Shown here in pieces: positions 16,038 to 24,321 of a stretch of 64,000 nt of DNA. The DNA comes from Streptomyces sp. NBC_00483 (GTDB lineage Bacteria; Actinomycetota; Actinomycetes; Streptomycetales; Streptomycetaceae): contig NZ_CP107880.1 of NCBI RefSeq assembly GCF_036013745.1, forward strand, positions 2,852,001 to 2,916,000, written 5' to 3'. How positions within the stretch are numbered: the first letter of the stretch is position 1; each line of letters starts with the position of its first letter. The notes below the pieces were generated by a model, which had not been told where the DNA came from, ran no database searches, and was given only the letters and a program-made list of their open reading frames with translations. The translations under genes and the position numbers were made by a program.

Positions 16038-17411
16038 ATGCGAACCCAGAGCCGACGCAGGCCACCAGGCCCCCTGCTCGTGATGGCCGCCGCAGGGACG
16101 CTGCTCACCCCCCTCCTGTCCGGCTGCTGGGCCGGCGCCGGCGGGCTCGGCACGGGCGGTGACTCCCTCAACGTCCTGATGGTCAACAACCCGCAGATGG
16201 TCGAGTTGCAGAAGCTCACCGCCCGCCATTTCACGCGGGAGACCGGCATCAAGGTGAACTTCACGGTGCTGCCGGAGAACGACGTCCGCGACAAGATCAG
16301 CCAGGACTTCGCCAATCAGGCGGGCCAGTACGACGTCGCGACCCTCTCCAACTACGAGATCCCGATCTACGCCCGCAACGGCTGGCTGCGCTCGCTCGGC
16401 CCGTACGTCGGCAAGGACAAGGGCTTCGACCAGAAGGACATCCTCGCCCCCATGCGCGAGTCCCTCACCGGCGACGACGGGAAGCTGTATGGCGAACCGT
16501 TCTACGGCGAGTCGTCCTTCCTGATGTACCGCAAGGACGTCTTCGCCAAGAAGGGCCTGAAGATGCCGGAGCACCCGACCTGGCAGCAGGTCGCGGACCT
16601 CTCGGCGAAGGTCGACGGCGCCGAGAAGGGCATGAAAGGCATCTGCCTGCGCGGGCTGCCCGGCTGGGGCGAGTCGATGGCGCCGCTGACCACCGTCGTG
16701 AACACCTTCGGCGGCACCTGGTTCGACAAGGACTGGAAGGCGCGCCTCGACGACAAGGGCTTCAAGGACGCCACCAAGTTCTACGTCGATCTTGTCCGCA
16801 AGCACGGTGAGTCCGGCGCCGCCCAGGCCGGCTTCGCCGAGTGCCTCAACAACCTCACCCAGGGCAAGACCGCCATGTGGTACGACGCGACCTCCGCGGC
16901 GGGCTCCCTCGAAGCGTCCAAGTCACCGGTCAAGGGCAAGATCGGATACGTGGCGGCGCCCGTCGAGAAGACGAAGTCGAGCGGCTGGCTCTACACCTGG
17001 GCCTGGGGCCTCCAGAAGGCCTCCCCCAACCCCGACAAGGCCTGGAAGTTCATCTCCTGGGCGTCCGGCAAGGAGTACGAGAAGCTCGTCGGCGAGAAGT
17101 TCGGCTGGGCCAACGTGCCCGCGGGCAAGCGCGCCTCCACGTACGAGATCCCGCAGTACCGCAAGGAGGCGGCCCCCTTCCAGGCCCAGACGCAGGCCGC
17201 CATCGAGGGCGCCCGGCCGCGCGACCCGGGCGTGCAGCCGCGGCCCGCGCCCGGCATCCAGTTCGTCGGCATCCCCGAGTTCACCGACCTCGGCACCAAG
17301 GTCTCGCAGGAGATCAGCGCGGCCGTAGCCGGACGCCAGTCGGTCGATTCGGCCCTGGCCAAGTCCCAGAAGCTCGCCGCCGAGATCGCGAAGGAGTACG
17401 AGGGCCGATGA
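16038..17411 (+). CDS. ABC importer polyol/sugar-binding lipoprotein
   Basis: The 457-residue protein has a basic leader and the lipobox LLSGC with Cys30. LNVLMVNNPQMVELQKLT, the YDVATLSNYEIPIYA segment, and PFYGESSFLMYRKD define a family-1 binding protein close to the SmoE/polyol type. It should bind a polyol or monosaccharide at the membrane surface. Its TGA overlaps the next ATG by four bases. It heads an importer with the two permeases downstream; no ATPase is encoded, so a shared ATPase elsewhere is implied. Confidence 0.88.
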   Translation: MRTQSRRRPPGPLLVMAAAGTLLTPLLSGCWAGAGGLGTGGDSLNVLMVNNPQMVELQKLTARHFTRETGIKVNFTVLPENDVRDKISQDFANQAGQYDVATLSNYEIPIYARNGWLRSLGPYVGKDKGFDQKDILAPMRESLTGDDGKLYGEPFYGESSFLMYRKDVFAKKGLKMPEHPTWQQVADLSAKVDGAEKGMKGICLRGLPGWGESMAPLTTVVNTFGGTWFDKDWKARLDDKGFKDATKFYVDLVRKHGESGAAQAGFAECLNNLTQGKTAMWYDATSAAGSLEASKSPVKGKIGYVAAPVEKTKSSGWLYTWAWGLQKASPNPDKAWKFISWASGKEYEKLVGEKFGWANVPAGKRASTYEIPQYRKEAAPFQAQTQAAIEGARPRDPGVQPRPAPGIQFVGIPEFTDLGTKVSQEISAAVAGRQSVDSALAKSQKLAAEIAKEYEGR

Positions 17412-18343
17412 CCACGACCACCGCTCCGGCACCTCGCGCCACCCACGCGCCGGTCGCCCCGAACACCCCGAGCAAGCTGCGCGCGTGGGCGACCCGCGCG
17501 CCGCTGCTCCCCGCCCTGGTCTTCATGGTCGTGGTCACCCAACTCCCCTTCGTGGCGACGCTCGTGATCTCGTTCTTCGACTGGAACGCGCTGTACCCGG
17601 ACGCCCGCGAGTTCACCGGACTCGGCAACTACTCCGAGGTCCTCACCGACCCTGACCTGCGCAAGTCCGTCCTGACCACGATCGTCCTGACGGTGTCGGT
17701 GGTCGTGGCGAGCCTGGTGCTCGGGCTGTGCCTCGCGCTGCTGCTCGACCGGCGGTTCAAGGGCCGCGGCCTGGTCCGTACGCTGCTGATCGCGCCGTTC
17801 CTGATCGTCCCGGTCGCCGCGGCCCTGCTGTGGAAGCACGTCCTCTACAACCCCGAATACGGGCTGCTCAACGGCCTGTTGCACTACGTGGGCGGCCCCC
17901 AGCCCGACTGGATCTCGAACACCCCGCTGCTCGCGGTGGAGCTCTCCCTCGTCTGGCAGTGGACGCCGTTCATGATGCTGATCCTGCTCGCGGGGCTCCA
18001 GTCGCGCTCCGCCGAGCAGATCGAGGCCGCCCGCGTGGACGGCGCGGGTCCGTGGCAGATCTTCCGCCATCTCACGCTGCCGCATCTGCGCAGGTACCTG
18101 GAGCTGGGCGCGCTGCTCGGTTCGATCTACATCGTGCAGAACTTCGACGCCGTCTTCACCATCACGTCCGGCGGCCTCGGCACGGCCAACCTGCCGTACA
18201 CCGTCTACCAGTCCTTCTACCAGGCCCACGAGAACGGTCTCGCCTCGGCGGCCGGCGTCCTGGTCGTCATCGGCTCGATCATCATCGCGACGTTCGCGCT
18301 GCGCGTCGTGTCGTCGCTGTTCCGTGAGGAGGTGTCACGCTGA
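17408..18343 (+). CDS. ABC importer permease (MalF/SmoF-type)
   Basis: The 311-residue protein has six predicted helices (for example LLPALVFMVVVTQLPFVATL and IVLTVSVVVASLVLGLCLAL) and the cytosolic EAA motif EAARVDGAGPWQIFRHLTLP. The start ATG overlaps the binding-protein stop, and its own stop overlaps the next start (TGATG). It is the first transmembrane subunit of the probable polyol importer. Confidence 0.92.
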   Translation: MTTTTAPAPRATHAPVAPNTPSKLRAWATRAPLLPALVFMVVVTQLPFVATLVISFFDWNALYPDAREFTGLGNYSEVLTDPDLRKSVLTTIVLTVSVVVASLVLGLCLALLLDRRFKGRGLVRTLLIAPFLIVPVAAALLWKHVLYNPEYGLLNGLLHYVGGPQPDWISNTPLLAVELSLVWQWTPFMMLILLAGLQSRSAEQIEAARVDGAGPWQIFRHLTLPHLRRYLELGALLGSIYIVQNFDAVFTITSGGLGTANLPYTVYQSFYQAHENGLASAAGVLVVIGSIIIATFALRVVSSLFREEVSR

Positions 18344-19176
18344 TGACGTTCTCAACTTTCCTGCGCGGCAAGGGACTTGGGCTGCTCGCCTGGCTGGCCG
18401 GCATCCTCTTCTTCCTGCCGATCGCCTGGATGGCACTGACGTCCTTCCACTCGGAGTCGGACGCGGCCACCAACCCGCCCTCCTTCGCCGCCTCGCTCAC
18501 CCTCGACGGCTACCGCGACTTCTTCGGCGCGGACGGCGGCGCGAGCCCCTGGCCCGCGCTCATCAACTCGACGGTGGCCTCGCTCGTCGCGACGGCGCTC
18601 GTGCTGGTGCTCGCGCTCCCGGCGGCGTACGCGCTGTCGATCCGCCGGGTCCGCAAGTGGACCGACGTCCTGTTCTTCTTCCTCTCCACGAAGATGCTGC
18701 CGGTGGTGGCGGGCCTGCTCCCGATCTACCTCTTCGCGAAGAACACCGGCTTCCTCGACAACATCTGGCTCCTGGTCATCCTCTATACGTCGATGAACCT
18801 GCCGATCGCGGTGTGGATGATGCAGTCGTTCCTGGCGGAGGTGCCGGTCGCGGTGATCGAAGCGGCGCAGATCGACGGGGCGCGCCTGCCGACGGTCCTG
18901 ACGCGGGTGGTGGCGCCGATCGCCCTGCCTGGCATCGCGGCGACGGCCCTGATCTGCTTCATCTTCTCCTGGAACGAACTCCTCTTCGCGCGGGTGCTGA
19001 CCGGCGTCGTCGCCCAGACCGCACCCGTCTTCCTGACCGGCTTCATCACCAGCCAGGGCCTGTTCCTGGCGAAGGTGTGCGCCGCGTCCCTCGTGATCTC
19101 CCTGCCGGTGCTCGCGGCAGGGTTCGCCGCCCAGGACAAGCTCGTCCAGGGCCTGTCCCTCGGAGCGGTGAAGTGA
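18343..19176 (+). CDS. ABC importer permease (MalG/SmoG-type)
   Basis: The 277-residue protein has helices from residue 10 (LGLLAWLAGILFFLPIAWMA) onward and an EAA loop EAAQIDGARLPTVLTRVVAP. The C-terminus QDKLVQGLSLGAVK is typical of this subunit. It completes the importer and is followed, 55 bases on, by the zinc dehydrogenase. A perfect 12-bp tandem duplication (19175-19198) overlaps the end of its stop codon. Confidence 0.92.
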   Translation: MTFSTFLRGKGLGLLAWLAGILFFLPIAWMALTSFHSESDAATNPPSFAASLTLDGYRDFFGADGGASPWPALINSTVASLVATALVLVLALPAAYALSIRRVRKWTDVLFFFLSTKMLPVVAGLLPIYLFAKNTGFLDNIWLLVILYTSMNLPIAVWMMQSFLAEVPVAVIEAAQIDGARLPTVLTRVVAPIALPGIAATALICFIFSWNELLFARVLTGVVAQTAPVFLTGFITSQGLFLAKVCAASLVISLPVLAAGFAAQDKLVQGLSLGAVK

Positions 19177-19231
19177 GCGGGGGATCGAGCGGGGGATCGA
19201 ACAACATCCGTACGTGTCTTGGAGGTTGCAC

Positions 19232-20221
19232 ATGAAGGCCGCGATCGTCGAATCGGTGGGCAAGGTCGTCGTCGGCGAGGTGCCGGACCCGACACCGGGC
19301 CCCCGCGACGTGATCGTCGAGGTCGCCGCCTGCGGGCTCTGCGGCACCGATCTGCACATCCTGCAGGGCGAGTTCGCCCCCACGCTGCCGGTGGTGCCGG
19401 GCCACGAGTTCGCGGGCACGATCGCCGAAGTGGGGCGTGATGTCACTGAGTTGAGGGTGGGCGACCGGGTGGCCGTCGACCCCTCCCTGCACTGTCACGA
19501 GTGCCGCTATTGCCGGGCCGGGCGGGGCAATCTGTGCGAGCGGTGGGCGGCGATCGGGGTGTCGACGGCGGGCGGGGCCGCGCAGTACGCGGTCGCCCCT
19601 GTCGCCAACTGTGTCCCGCTCCCCGATCACGTAGAGACCCAGGACGCGGCGCTCATCGAGCCGCTTTCCTGCGCGGTGCGCGGCTACGACGTCCTGCAAT
19701 CACGGCTCGGCTCGCACGTGCTGATCTACGGCTCGGGCACGATGGGCCTGATGATGCTGGAGCTGGCCAAGCGGACCGGCGCGGCGAGCGTCGACGTGGT
19801 GGACCTCAACGCGGACCGCCTCAAGACGGCCCAGCGCCTCGGTGTCTCGGCGTCGGCGGCGAACCCGGACGAGCTGGACCGCCCCACGGGCTGGGACGTC
19901 GTCATCGACGCGACCGGCAACGCGGCGGCGATCCAGGACGGCCTCGGCCGCGTCGCCAAGGCCGGCACGTTCCTCCAGTTCGGCGTGGCGGACTACGCGA
20001 CGCGCGTGACGATCGACCCGTACCGCATCTACAACCAGGAGATCACCATCACCGGGTCGATGGCGGTCCTGCACAGCTACGAGCGGGCGGCGGAGCTCTT
20101 CGCGGGCGGCGTCCTGGACCCGTCCGTGTTCATCAGCGACCGCCTGCCGCTCGACAACTACCCGGGGGCACTGGACCAGTTCGCCTCGGGCGTGGGCCGG
20201 AAGATCGTCGTGGTGCCCTGA
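19232..20221 (+). CDS. Zinc-dependent medium-chain dehydrogenase (polyol/sorbitol dehydrogenase-like)
   Basis: The protein is 329 residues from ATG 19232. The N-terminal catalytic domain has CGLCGTDLHI and the GHEFAG motif for the catalytic zinc, and HCHECRYCRAGRGNLCE with four Cys for the structural zinc. The Rossmann domain begins VLIYGSGTMGLMMLELAK. Behind a DeoR regulator and a polyol-type importer it probably oxidises the imported polyol or sugar alcohol to a ketose; threonine dehydrogenase-like activity is less likely from context. ATG 19232 has GGAGG six bases upstream, better than the in-frame GTG at 19214. A terminator follows. Confidence 0.87.
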   Translation: MKAAIVESVGKVVVGEVPDPTPGPRDVIVEVAACGLCGTDLHILQGEFAPTLPVVPGHEFAGTIAEVGRDVTELRVGDRVAVDPSLHCHECRYCRAGRGNLCERWAAIGVSTAGGAAQYAVAPVANCVPLPDHVETQDAALIEPLSCAVRGYDVLQSRLGSHVLIYGSGTMGLMMLELAKRTGAASVDVVDLNADRLKTAQRLGVSASAANPDELDRPTGWDVVIDATGNAAAIQDGLGRVAKAGTFLQFGVADYATRVTIDPYRIYNQEITITGSMAVLHSYERAAELFAGGVLDPSVFISDRLPLDNYPGALDQFASGVGRKIVVVP

Positions 20222-20232
20222 CGCACGGCAGT

Positions 20233-20260
20233 GCGGGCCCGCCTCTTCGGCCGGGCCCGC
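20233..20260. terminator. Bidirectional terminator hairpin
   Basis: GCGGGCCCG (20233-20241) and CGGGCCCGC (20252-20260) form a 9-bp perfect stem between the convergent dehydrogenase and PRC-barrel genes. Confidence 0.55.
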
Positions 20261-20276
20261 CCGCTGCCTGCGGCCG

Positions 20277-21203
20277 TCAGTGTCGCGGTCCGCGACGGCC
20301 CTTGCCCTCACCGGGCATGCCGTCGTCCTTCGGGTTGTCGTACTCGATCTTCTCCTTGCGGACAGTGTCGGAGATCTCCTTCGTCTCCGTGACCTTCTCG
20401 GTCTCCAGCCGGACGCGCTCGACCGGGACGGTCTCCTTGCGGACGACCGCACGCTCCGCGTGCAGCGTCACCTCGGTCTCCGCCTCGCCGATCGTGGCCT
20501 TCGCGCCGTCGCCCTCACGGATCGGTTCGCGCACGACGCGGACCTCTTCGTGGGACACCGGCACCGACGTGGTGACGTTCTCCGTCTCCACCGTCTTGCG
20601 CAGGTGTGCGTGGCCGACCTCCTGCTCCTCGACGCCCACGCGCAGGCGCTCCTCGGAGCGGATCATCTCGTCGGCCTTGCGGTCGCCTTCGGCGTCGGGA
20701 CCGGAACGCATGGCCGGCTCCCGCGCCGCGGCACCCGCGTGCCGCCCGGCGTCCGACCGGGCACCGGCTCCGGCGCCCATGGCACCGGCCGCGCCCGCGG
20801 CGCCCGCCGTGCCTGCCGCGCCCATCCGGCCGGTGTCCGCCTGACCCGGCCGCTGGGGCTGGGTGCCGGCGGCGCCCGCGGCGGGGCGCGTCATGCCGTA
20901 GTGCGCGTACAGCTCGCTCTTCTCGTCCTCGTCGAGGTGCTGGTCGGCGTCGACCCGCGGGGCGTCCTTGACGGCTTCCTTCGTGTACCGCACGTTGAGC
21001 CGGTCACTGTCGTGCGTGGCCCCGCTCAACGGCACGAAGGTCTCCTTCATACCGAAGAGGCCGGTCTTGACCGTCACCCAGTCGGCGTTGCCGGTCCTGT
21101 CATCCAGGTAGACCCGCTCGACGCTGCCGATCTTTTCCCCAGTGCGGTCGTAGGCGGTGAGCCCGACAAGGGCATCCGGGTTGTTGATCTCGCTCTGCGT
21201 CAT
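20277..21203 (-). CDS. PRC-barrel / DUF2382 (YsnF-AvaK) stress-type protein
   Basis: The 308-residue protein has an N-terminal PRC-barrel (about residues 10-85: LVGLTAYDRTGEKIGSVERV, KTGLFGMKETFVPL), an Ala/Gly-rich linker (about 105-175), and a C-terminal DUF2382 domain with repeated charged strands (EERLRVGVEEQEVGHAHLRK, VPVSHEEVRVVREPI, ERAVVRKETVPVERVRLE). Such proteins are common in Streptomyces and linked to general stress or surface association, without a defined reaction. GGGAG lies nine bases before the ATG. It is convergent with the polyol operon and follows the TerD gene on the same strand, separated by a hairpin. Confidence 0.87.
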   Translation of the reverse strand: MTQSEINNPDALVGLTAYDRTGEKIGSVERVYLDDRTGNADWVTVKTGLFGMKETFVPLSGATHDSDRLNVRYTKEAVKDAPRVDADQHLDEDEKSELYAHYGMTRPAAGAAGTQPQRPGQADTGRMGAAGTAGAAGAAGAMGAGAGARSDAGRHAGAAAREPAMRSGPDAEGDRKADEMIRSEERLRVGVEEQEVGHAHLRKTVETENVTTSVPVSHEEVRVVREPIREGDGAKATIGEAETEVTLHAERAVVRKETVPVERVRLETEKVTETKEISDTVRKEKIEYDNPKDDGMPGEGKGRRGPRH

Positions 21204-21347
21204 GCGTGATCACTCCCTTCGGGACATGGAGGCGGCTGGTGGCCGCCGCGTGGGCCATGTGCCTCAGGTCCATCCCGCGCCGGACCCGGGGAGTTCGCAA
21301 CAAGGGGCTTCACTGGGCGTAGCCGTAACACCTGGTGGGAGTGCCTT

Positions 21348-21369
21348 TGCGGCCCCGTGCGGGGCCGCA
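21348..21369 (-). terminator. Terminator hairpin after the TerD gene
   Basis: TGCGGCCCC (21348-21356) and GGGGCCGCA (21361-21369) form a perfect 9-bp stem with a GTGC loop, in the 242-base gap between the TerD stop and the PRC-barrel start. Confidence 0.5.
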
Positions 21370-21445
21370 GGGCACGGCCCGGCCGAATTCGCCGGGCGCC
21401 GCCATACGGGTGAACAGTTGATGTTCACAACAGCCCCCGCGCCTC

Positions 21446-22687
21446 CTACAGCGACTTCGCCGCGGGCTTCACCATCCCGCGCACCGTCCGTGACTTCACG
21501 AACTCGCCGATCGCCGTCATCTCCCACTCGCCGGAGAACTGCTTGATGAGCTTCGCCATCATCACGCCCGTCTGCGCCTCGGCGTTCGTGAGGTCGAAGC
21601 GGACCAGCTCCTCGCCGCTCGCCGCATCGATGAGGCGGCAGTACGCCTTGGCGACCTCGGTGAACTTCTGGCCCGTGAACGAGTTCACCGTGAAGACCAG
21701 GCCCGTGACCTCCTGCGGGATGCGGCCCAGGTCCACGACGATCACCTCGTCGTCACCGCCGCCCTCGCCCGTGAGGTTGTCGCCGGAGTGCTTGATCGCG
21801 CCGCCCACGATCGAGAGCTTGCCGAAGTAGCAGCTGTCGACGTGGTTGCGCTGCGGCCCGTACGCGATGACCGACGCGTCCAGGTCGATGTCCTTGCCCC
21901 GGTAGGCGGGCTCCCAGCCGAGACCCATCTTGACCTGGGAGAGCAGCGGCTTGCCGCCCTTGACCAGGGACACCGTCTGGTTCTTCTGGAGGGAGACGCG
22001 GCCCTTGTCGAGGTTGATCTTGCCGGAGCCGGGCGCCGGGGCGGGCGCGGCGGCGGCAGCGGCGGGCGCTGCGGCCGGCGCGGGCGGGGCCGTCCGCGGG
22101 TCGAGCGGCGGCGTCGTCGGCGCGGGCATCGCGGCCGGCGGGGCGGGCGGAGCCTGCGGGGCCGGAGCCGCGGCGGGGGCCGCAGGCTCCTCGACCGACA
22201 CACCGAAGTCCGTGGCGATACCCGCAAGCCCGTTCGCATACCCCTGGCCCACCGCGCGTGCCTTCCACGCGCCGTTCCTCAGGTACACCTCCATGACCAC
22301 CAGCGCCGTCTCCGCGCCGAGCTGGGGCGGCGTGAACGTGGCGAGGACCGAGCCGTCGTCCGCGCCGCGGATCGTGGCCGTCGGCTCCACGCCCTGGAAC
22401 GACTGGCCCTCGGCGTCCGGGCTCGCGGTGACGACGATCTTCTCGATGCCCGGCGGGACGGCGGCCGTGTCCACCGTGATGGAGTCCGGGGCGCTGCCGC
22501 CGCCCGATGTGTACGTCACACCGGGCCCCGAGGGCTGGTTGTAGAAGATGAAGTCGTCGTCCGAGCGCACCTTGCCGTCGGCGGTGAGCAGCAGGCCCGA
22601 TACGTCGAGCCGCACGGGCGCCGTGACGTCCACCGTCACGCGCTGCACGGCGAGCGGGATGTTCGAGCCGGGAGTCATTGCGGTCAT
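21446..22687 (-). CDS. Tandem TerD-domain protein (tellurium/stress resistance family)
   Basis: The 413-residue protein has two beta-sandwich TerD-type domains. The first (residues 1-165) is less canonical but has RSDDDFIFYNQP, a calcium-site signature, and the QGYANGLAGIATDFGV end block. A Pro/Ala-rich linker (about 168-222) joins a second domain (225-413) with LDLDASVIAYG-like, HSGDNLTGEGGGDDEVI and FTVNSFTGQKF motifs. TerD proteins are calcium-binding and linked to tellurite, phage and stress tolerance. No other ter genes are adjacent. The start may be ATG 22687 or ATG 22678; neither has a strong site. Confidence 0.87.
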   Translation of the reverse strand: MTAMTPGSNIPLAVQRVTVDVTAPVRLDVSGLLLTADGKVRSDDDFIFYNQPSGPGVTYTSGGGSAPDSITVDTAAVPPGIEKIVVTASPDAEGQSFQGVEPTATIRGADDGSVLATFTPPQLGAETALVVMEVYLRNGAWKARAVGQGYANGLAGIATDFGVSVEEPAAPAAAPAPQAPPAPPAAMPAPTTPPLDPRTAPPAPAAAPAAAAAAPAPAPGSGKINLDKGRVSLQKNQTVSLVKGGKPLLSQVKMGLGWEPAYRGKDIDLDASVIAYGPQRNHVDSCYFGKLSIVGGAIKHSGDNLTGEGGGDDEVIVVDLGRIPQEVTGLVFTVNSFTGQKFTEVAKAYCRLIDAASGEELVRFDLTNAEAQTGVMMAKLIKQFSGEWEMTAIGEFVKSRTVRGMVKPAAKSL

Positions 22688-22817
22688 GCCTGGGGTAACG
22701 ATCGACCCCGCTTTACCGTTCCCTTACCCGGGACTTTCGCAGAGGACTTTTCTCCCTCCCGCACGCCTGCGGCGCGTAGCTGCGACGCCGGGCGGTCAAT
22801 TTGCGAGAGTGCCCTTC

Positions 22818-24317
22818 GTGAACATGCACAAAGGCCACCAAACCGGACCGGCGGGTGAAGACCCCCATCTGGACGACCCGACCACCGCCGAGGGGGTCAC
22901 CGACGCCGGTGACCTCGGGTACAGCAAGAGCCTCAAGCCCCGGCACATCAGCATGATCGCGATCGGTGGGGCGATCGGCACGGGGCTCTTCCTCGGTGCG
23001 GGCGGCAACCTCGCCAAGGCGGGACCCGCCCTCGCGTTCGCCTATGCGATCTGCGGCGTGTTCGCCTTCTTCGTGGTGCGGGCCCTGGGCGAACTGGTCG
23101 TGCACCGGCCCTCCTCCGGCTCCTTCGTGAGCTACGCACGCGAGTTCCTCGGCGAGCGGGGCGCGTTCGTGGCCGGCTGGATGTACGTACTGAACTGGTC
23201 CTCGGCCGGGATGGCGGACATCACCGCCGTCGCCCTGTACGTGCACTACTGGTCGATGTTCACGACGATCCCGCAGTGGGTGCTGGCCGCGGTCGCCCTC
23301 GCGATCGTGCTGACCATCAACCTCATCTCCGTGAAGAGCTTCGGTGAGATGGAGTTCTGGTTCGCCATCGTGAAGGTGGCGGCCCTGGTGCTGTTCCTGC
23401 TGATCGGGATCTTCTTCCTGGTGACGGGCAAGCCCGTGGACGGGAACTACGACCCCGGCATCTCGCTCATCAGCGACAACGGCGGATTCTTCCCGCTGGG
23501 CGTCATGCCGGTCGTCCTCATCACGCAGACCGTGGTCTTCGCGTACGCGGCGGTCGAGATGGTCGGTGTGACGGCAGGCGAGACCGCGGAGCCGGAGAAG
23601 GTCGTACCGAAGGCCGTGAACTCGATCATGTGGCGTGTCGGCATCTTCTACGTCGGCTCGGTCGTGATGCTGACGCTGCTGCTGCCCTGGACGGCGTACT
23701 CGGCGGGCGAGAGCCCCTTCGTGACGGTCCTGTCGAAGATCGGGGTGCCGTCGGCCGGCGGGATCATGAACCTGGTGGTGCTGACCGCCGCGATGTCCTC
23801 GCTCAACTCCGGGCTCTACACCACGGGCCGCATTCTGCGCTCGATGTCGATGGCGGGCTCCGCCCCTTCGTTCACGGCCCGGATGAGCGGCAGCCACGTC
23901 CCGTACGGCGGGATCCTGCTGACGGCGACGGTGGCGATGTTCGGGGTCGCGCTCAACGCGTGGCTGCCGGAGGACGCGTTCGCGATCGTCACGAACATCT
24001 CCTCGCTCGGCGTCATCTCCACCTGGTGCATGATCATGCTCTGTCACCTGGTGTTCGTGCGGCGTGCCCGGGAGGGCGTCGTGCACCGGCCCGCGTTCCG
24101 GCTGTGGGCCTCGCCGTGGATCGAGCTCACGACGATCGCGTTCCTGCTCGCCGTGATCGTGATGATGTGGTTCGACAAGGACGGCGCGGGCCGCAACACG
24201 GTGCTGATGCTGATCCCGATCGCGGTGTGCCTGACGATCGGCTGGTACGCGGTGCGGGGGCGGGTCCACCGGATCGCCTCCGAGCGCGAGGCGCCGCCGG
24301 TGGACCCGCTCCAGTGA
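22818..24317 (+). CDS. APC-family amino-acid permease (L-asparagine permease-like)
   Basis: The protein is 499 residues with about 12 helices. The family N-terminus GYSKSLKPRHISMIAIGGAI continues into GTGLFLGAGGNLAKAGPAL, and EMVGVTAGETAEPEKVVPKA is the AAT-family signature loop. The match is to AnsP/D-serine/GABA-type transporters; asparagine is the likeliest substrate by resemblance of the whole N-terminus but is not certain. I choose GTG 22818 because GAGAG lies eight bases upstream; ATG 22824 and GTG 22809 are alternatives. It diverges from the TerD gene, and its stop lies four bases from the convergent PhoX-like stop with no terminator between. Confidence 0.85.
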   Translation: MNMHKGHQTGPAGEDPHLDDPTTAEGVTDAGDLGYSKSLKPRHISMIAIGGAIGTGLFLGAGGNLAKAGPALAFAYAICGVFAFFVVRALGELVVHRPSSGSFVSYAREFLGERGAFVAGWMYVLNWSSAGMADITAVALYVHYWSMFTTIPQWVLAAVALAIVLTINLISVKSFGEMEFWFAIVKVAALVLFLLIGIFFLVTGKPVDGNYDPGISLISDNGGFFPLGVMPVVLITQTVVFAYAAVEMVGVTAGETAEPEKVVPKAVNSIMWRVGIFYVGSVVMLTLLLPWTAYSAGESPFVTVLSKIGVPSAGGIMNLVVLTAAMSSLNSGLYTTGRILRSMSMAGSAPSFTARMSGSHVPYGGILLTATVAMFGVALNAWLPEDAFAIVTNISSLGVISTWCMIMLCHLVFVRRAREGVVHRPAFRLWASPWIELTTIAFLLAVIVMMWFDKDGAGRNTVLMLIPIAVCLTIGWYAVRGRVHRIASEREAPPVDPLQ

Positions 24318-24321
24318 CCGC

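Noticed and set aside
22688..22817. Stress-sigma promoter between the TerD gene and the amino-acid permease
   Set aside because: GGGAAC and CGTT-like pieces exist on the minus strand but spacing and matches are too poor to support a call.
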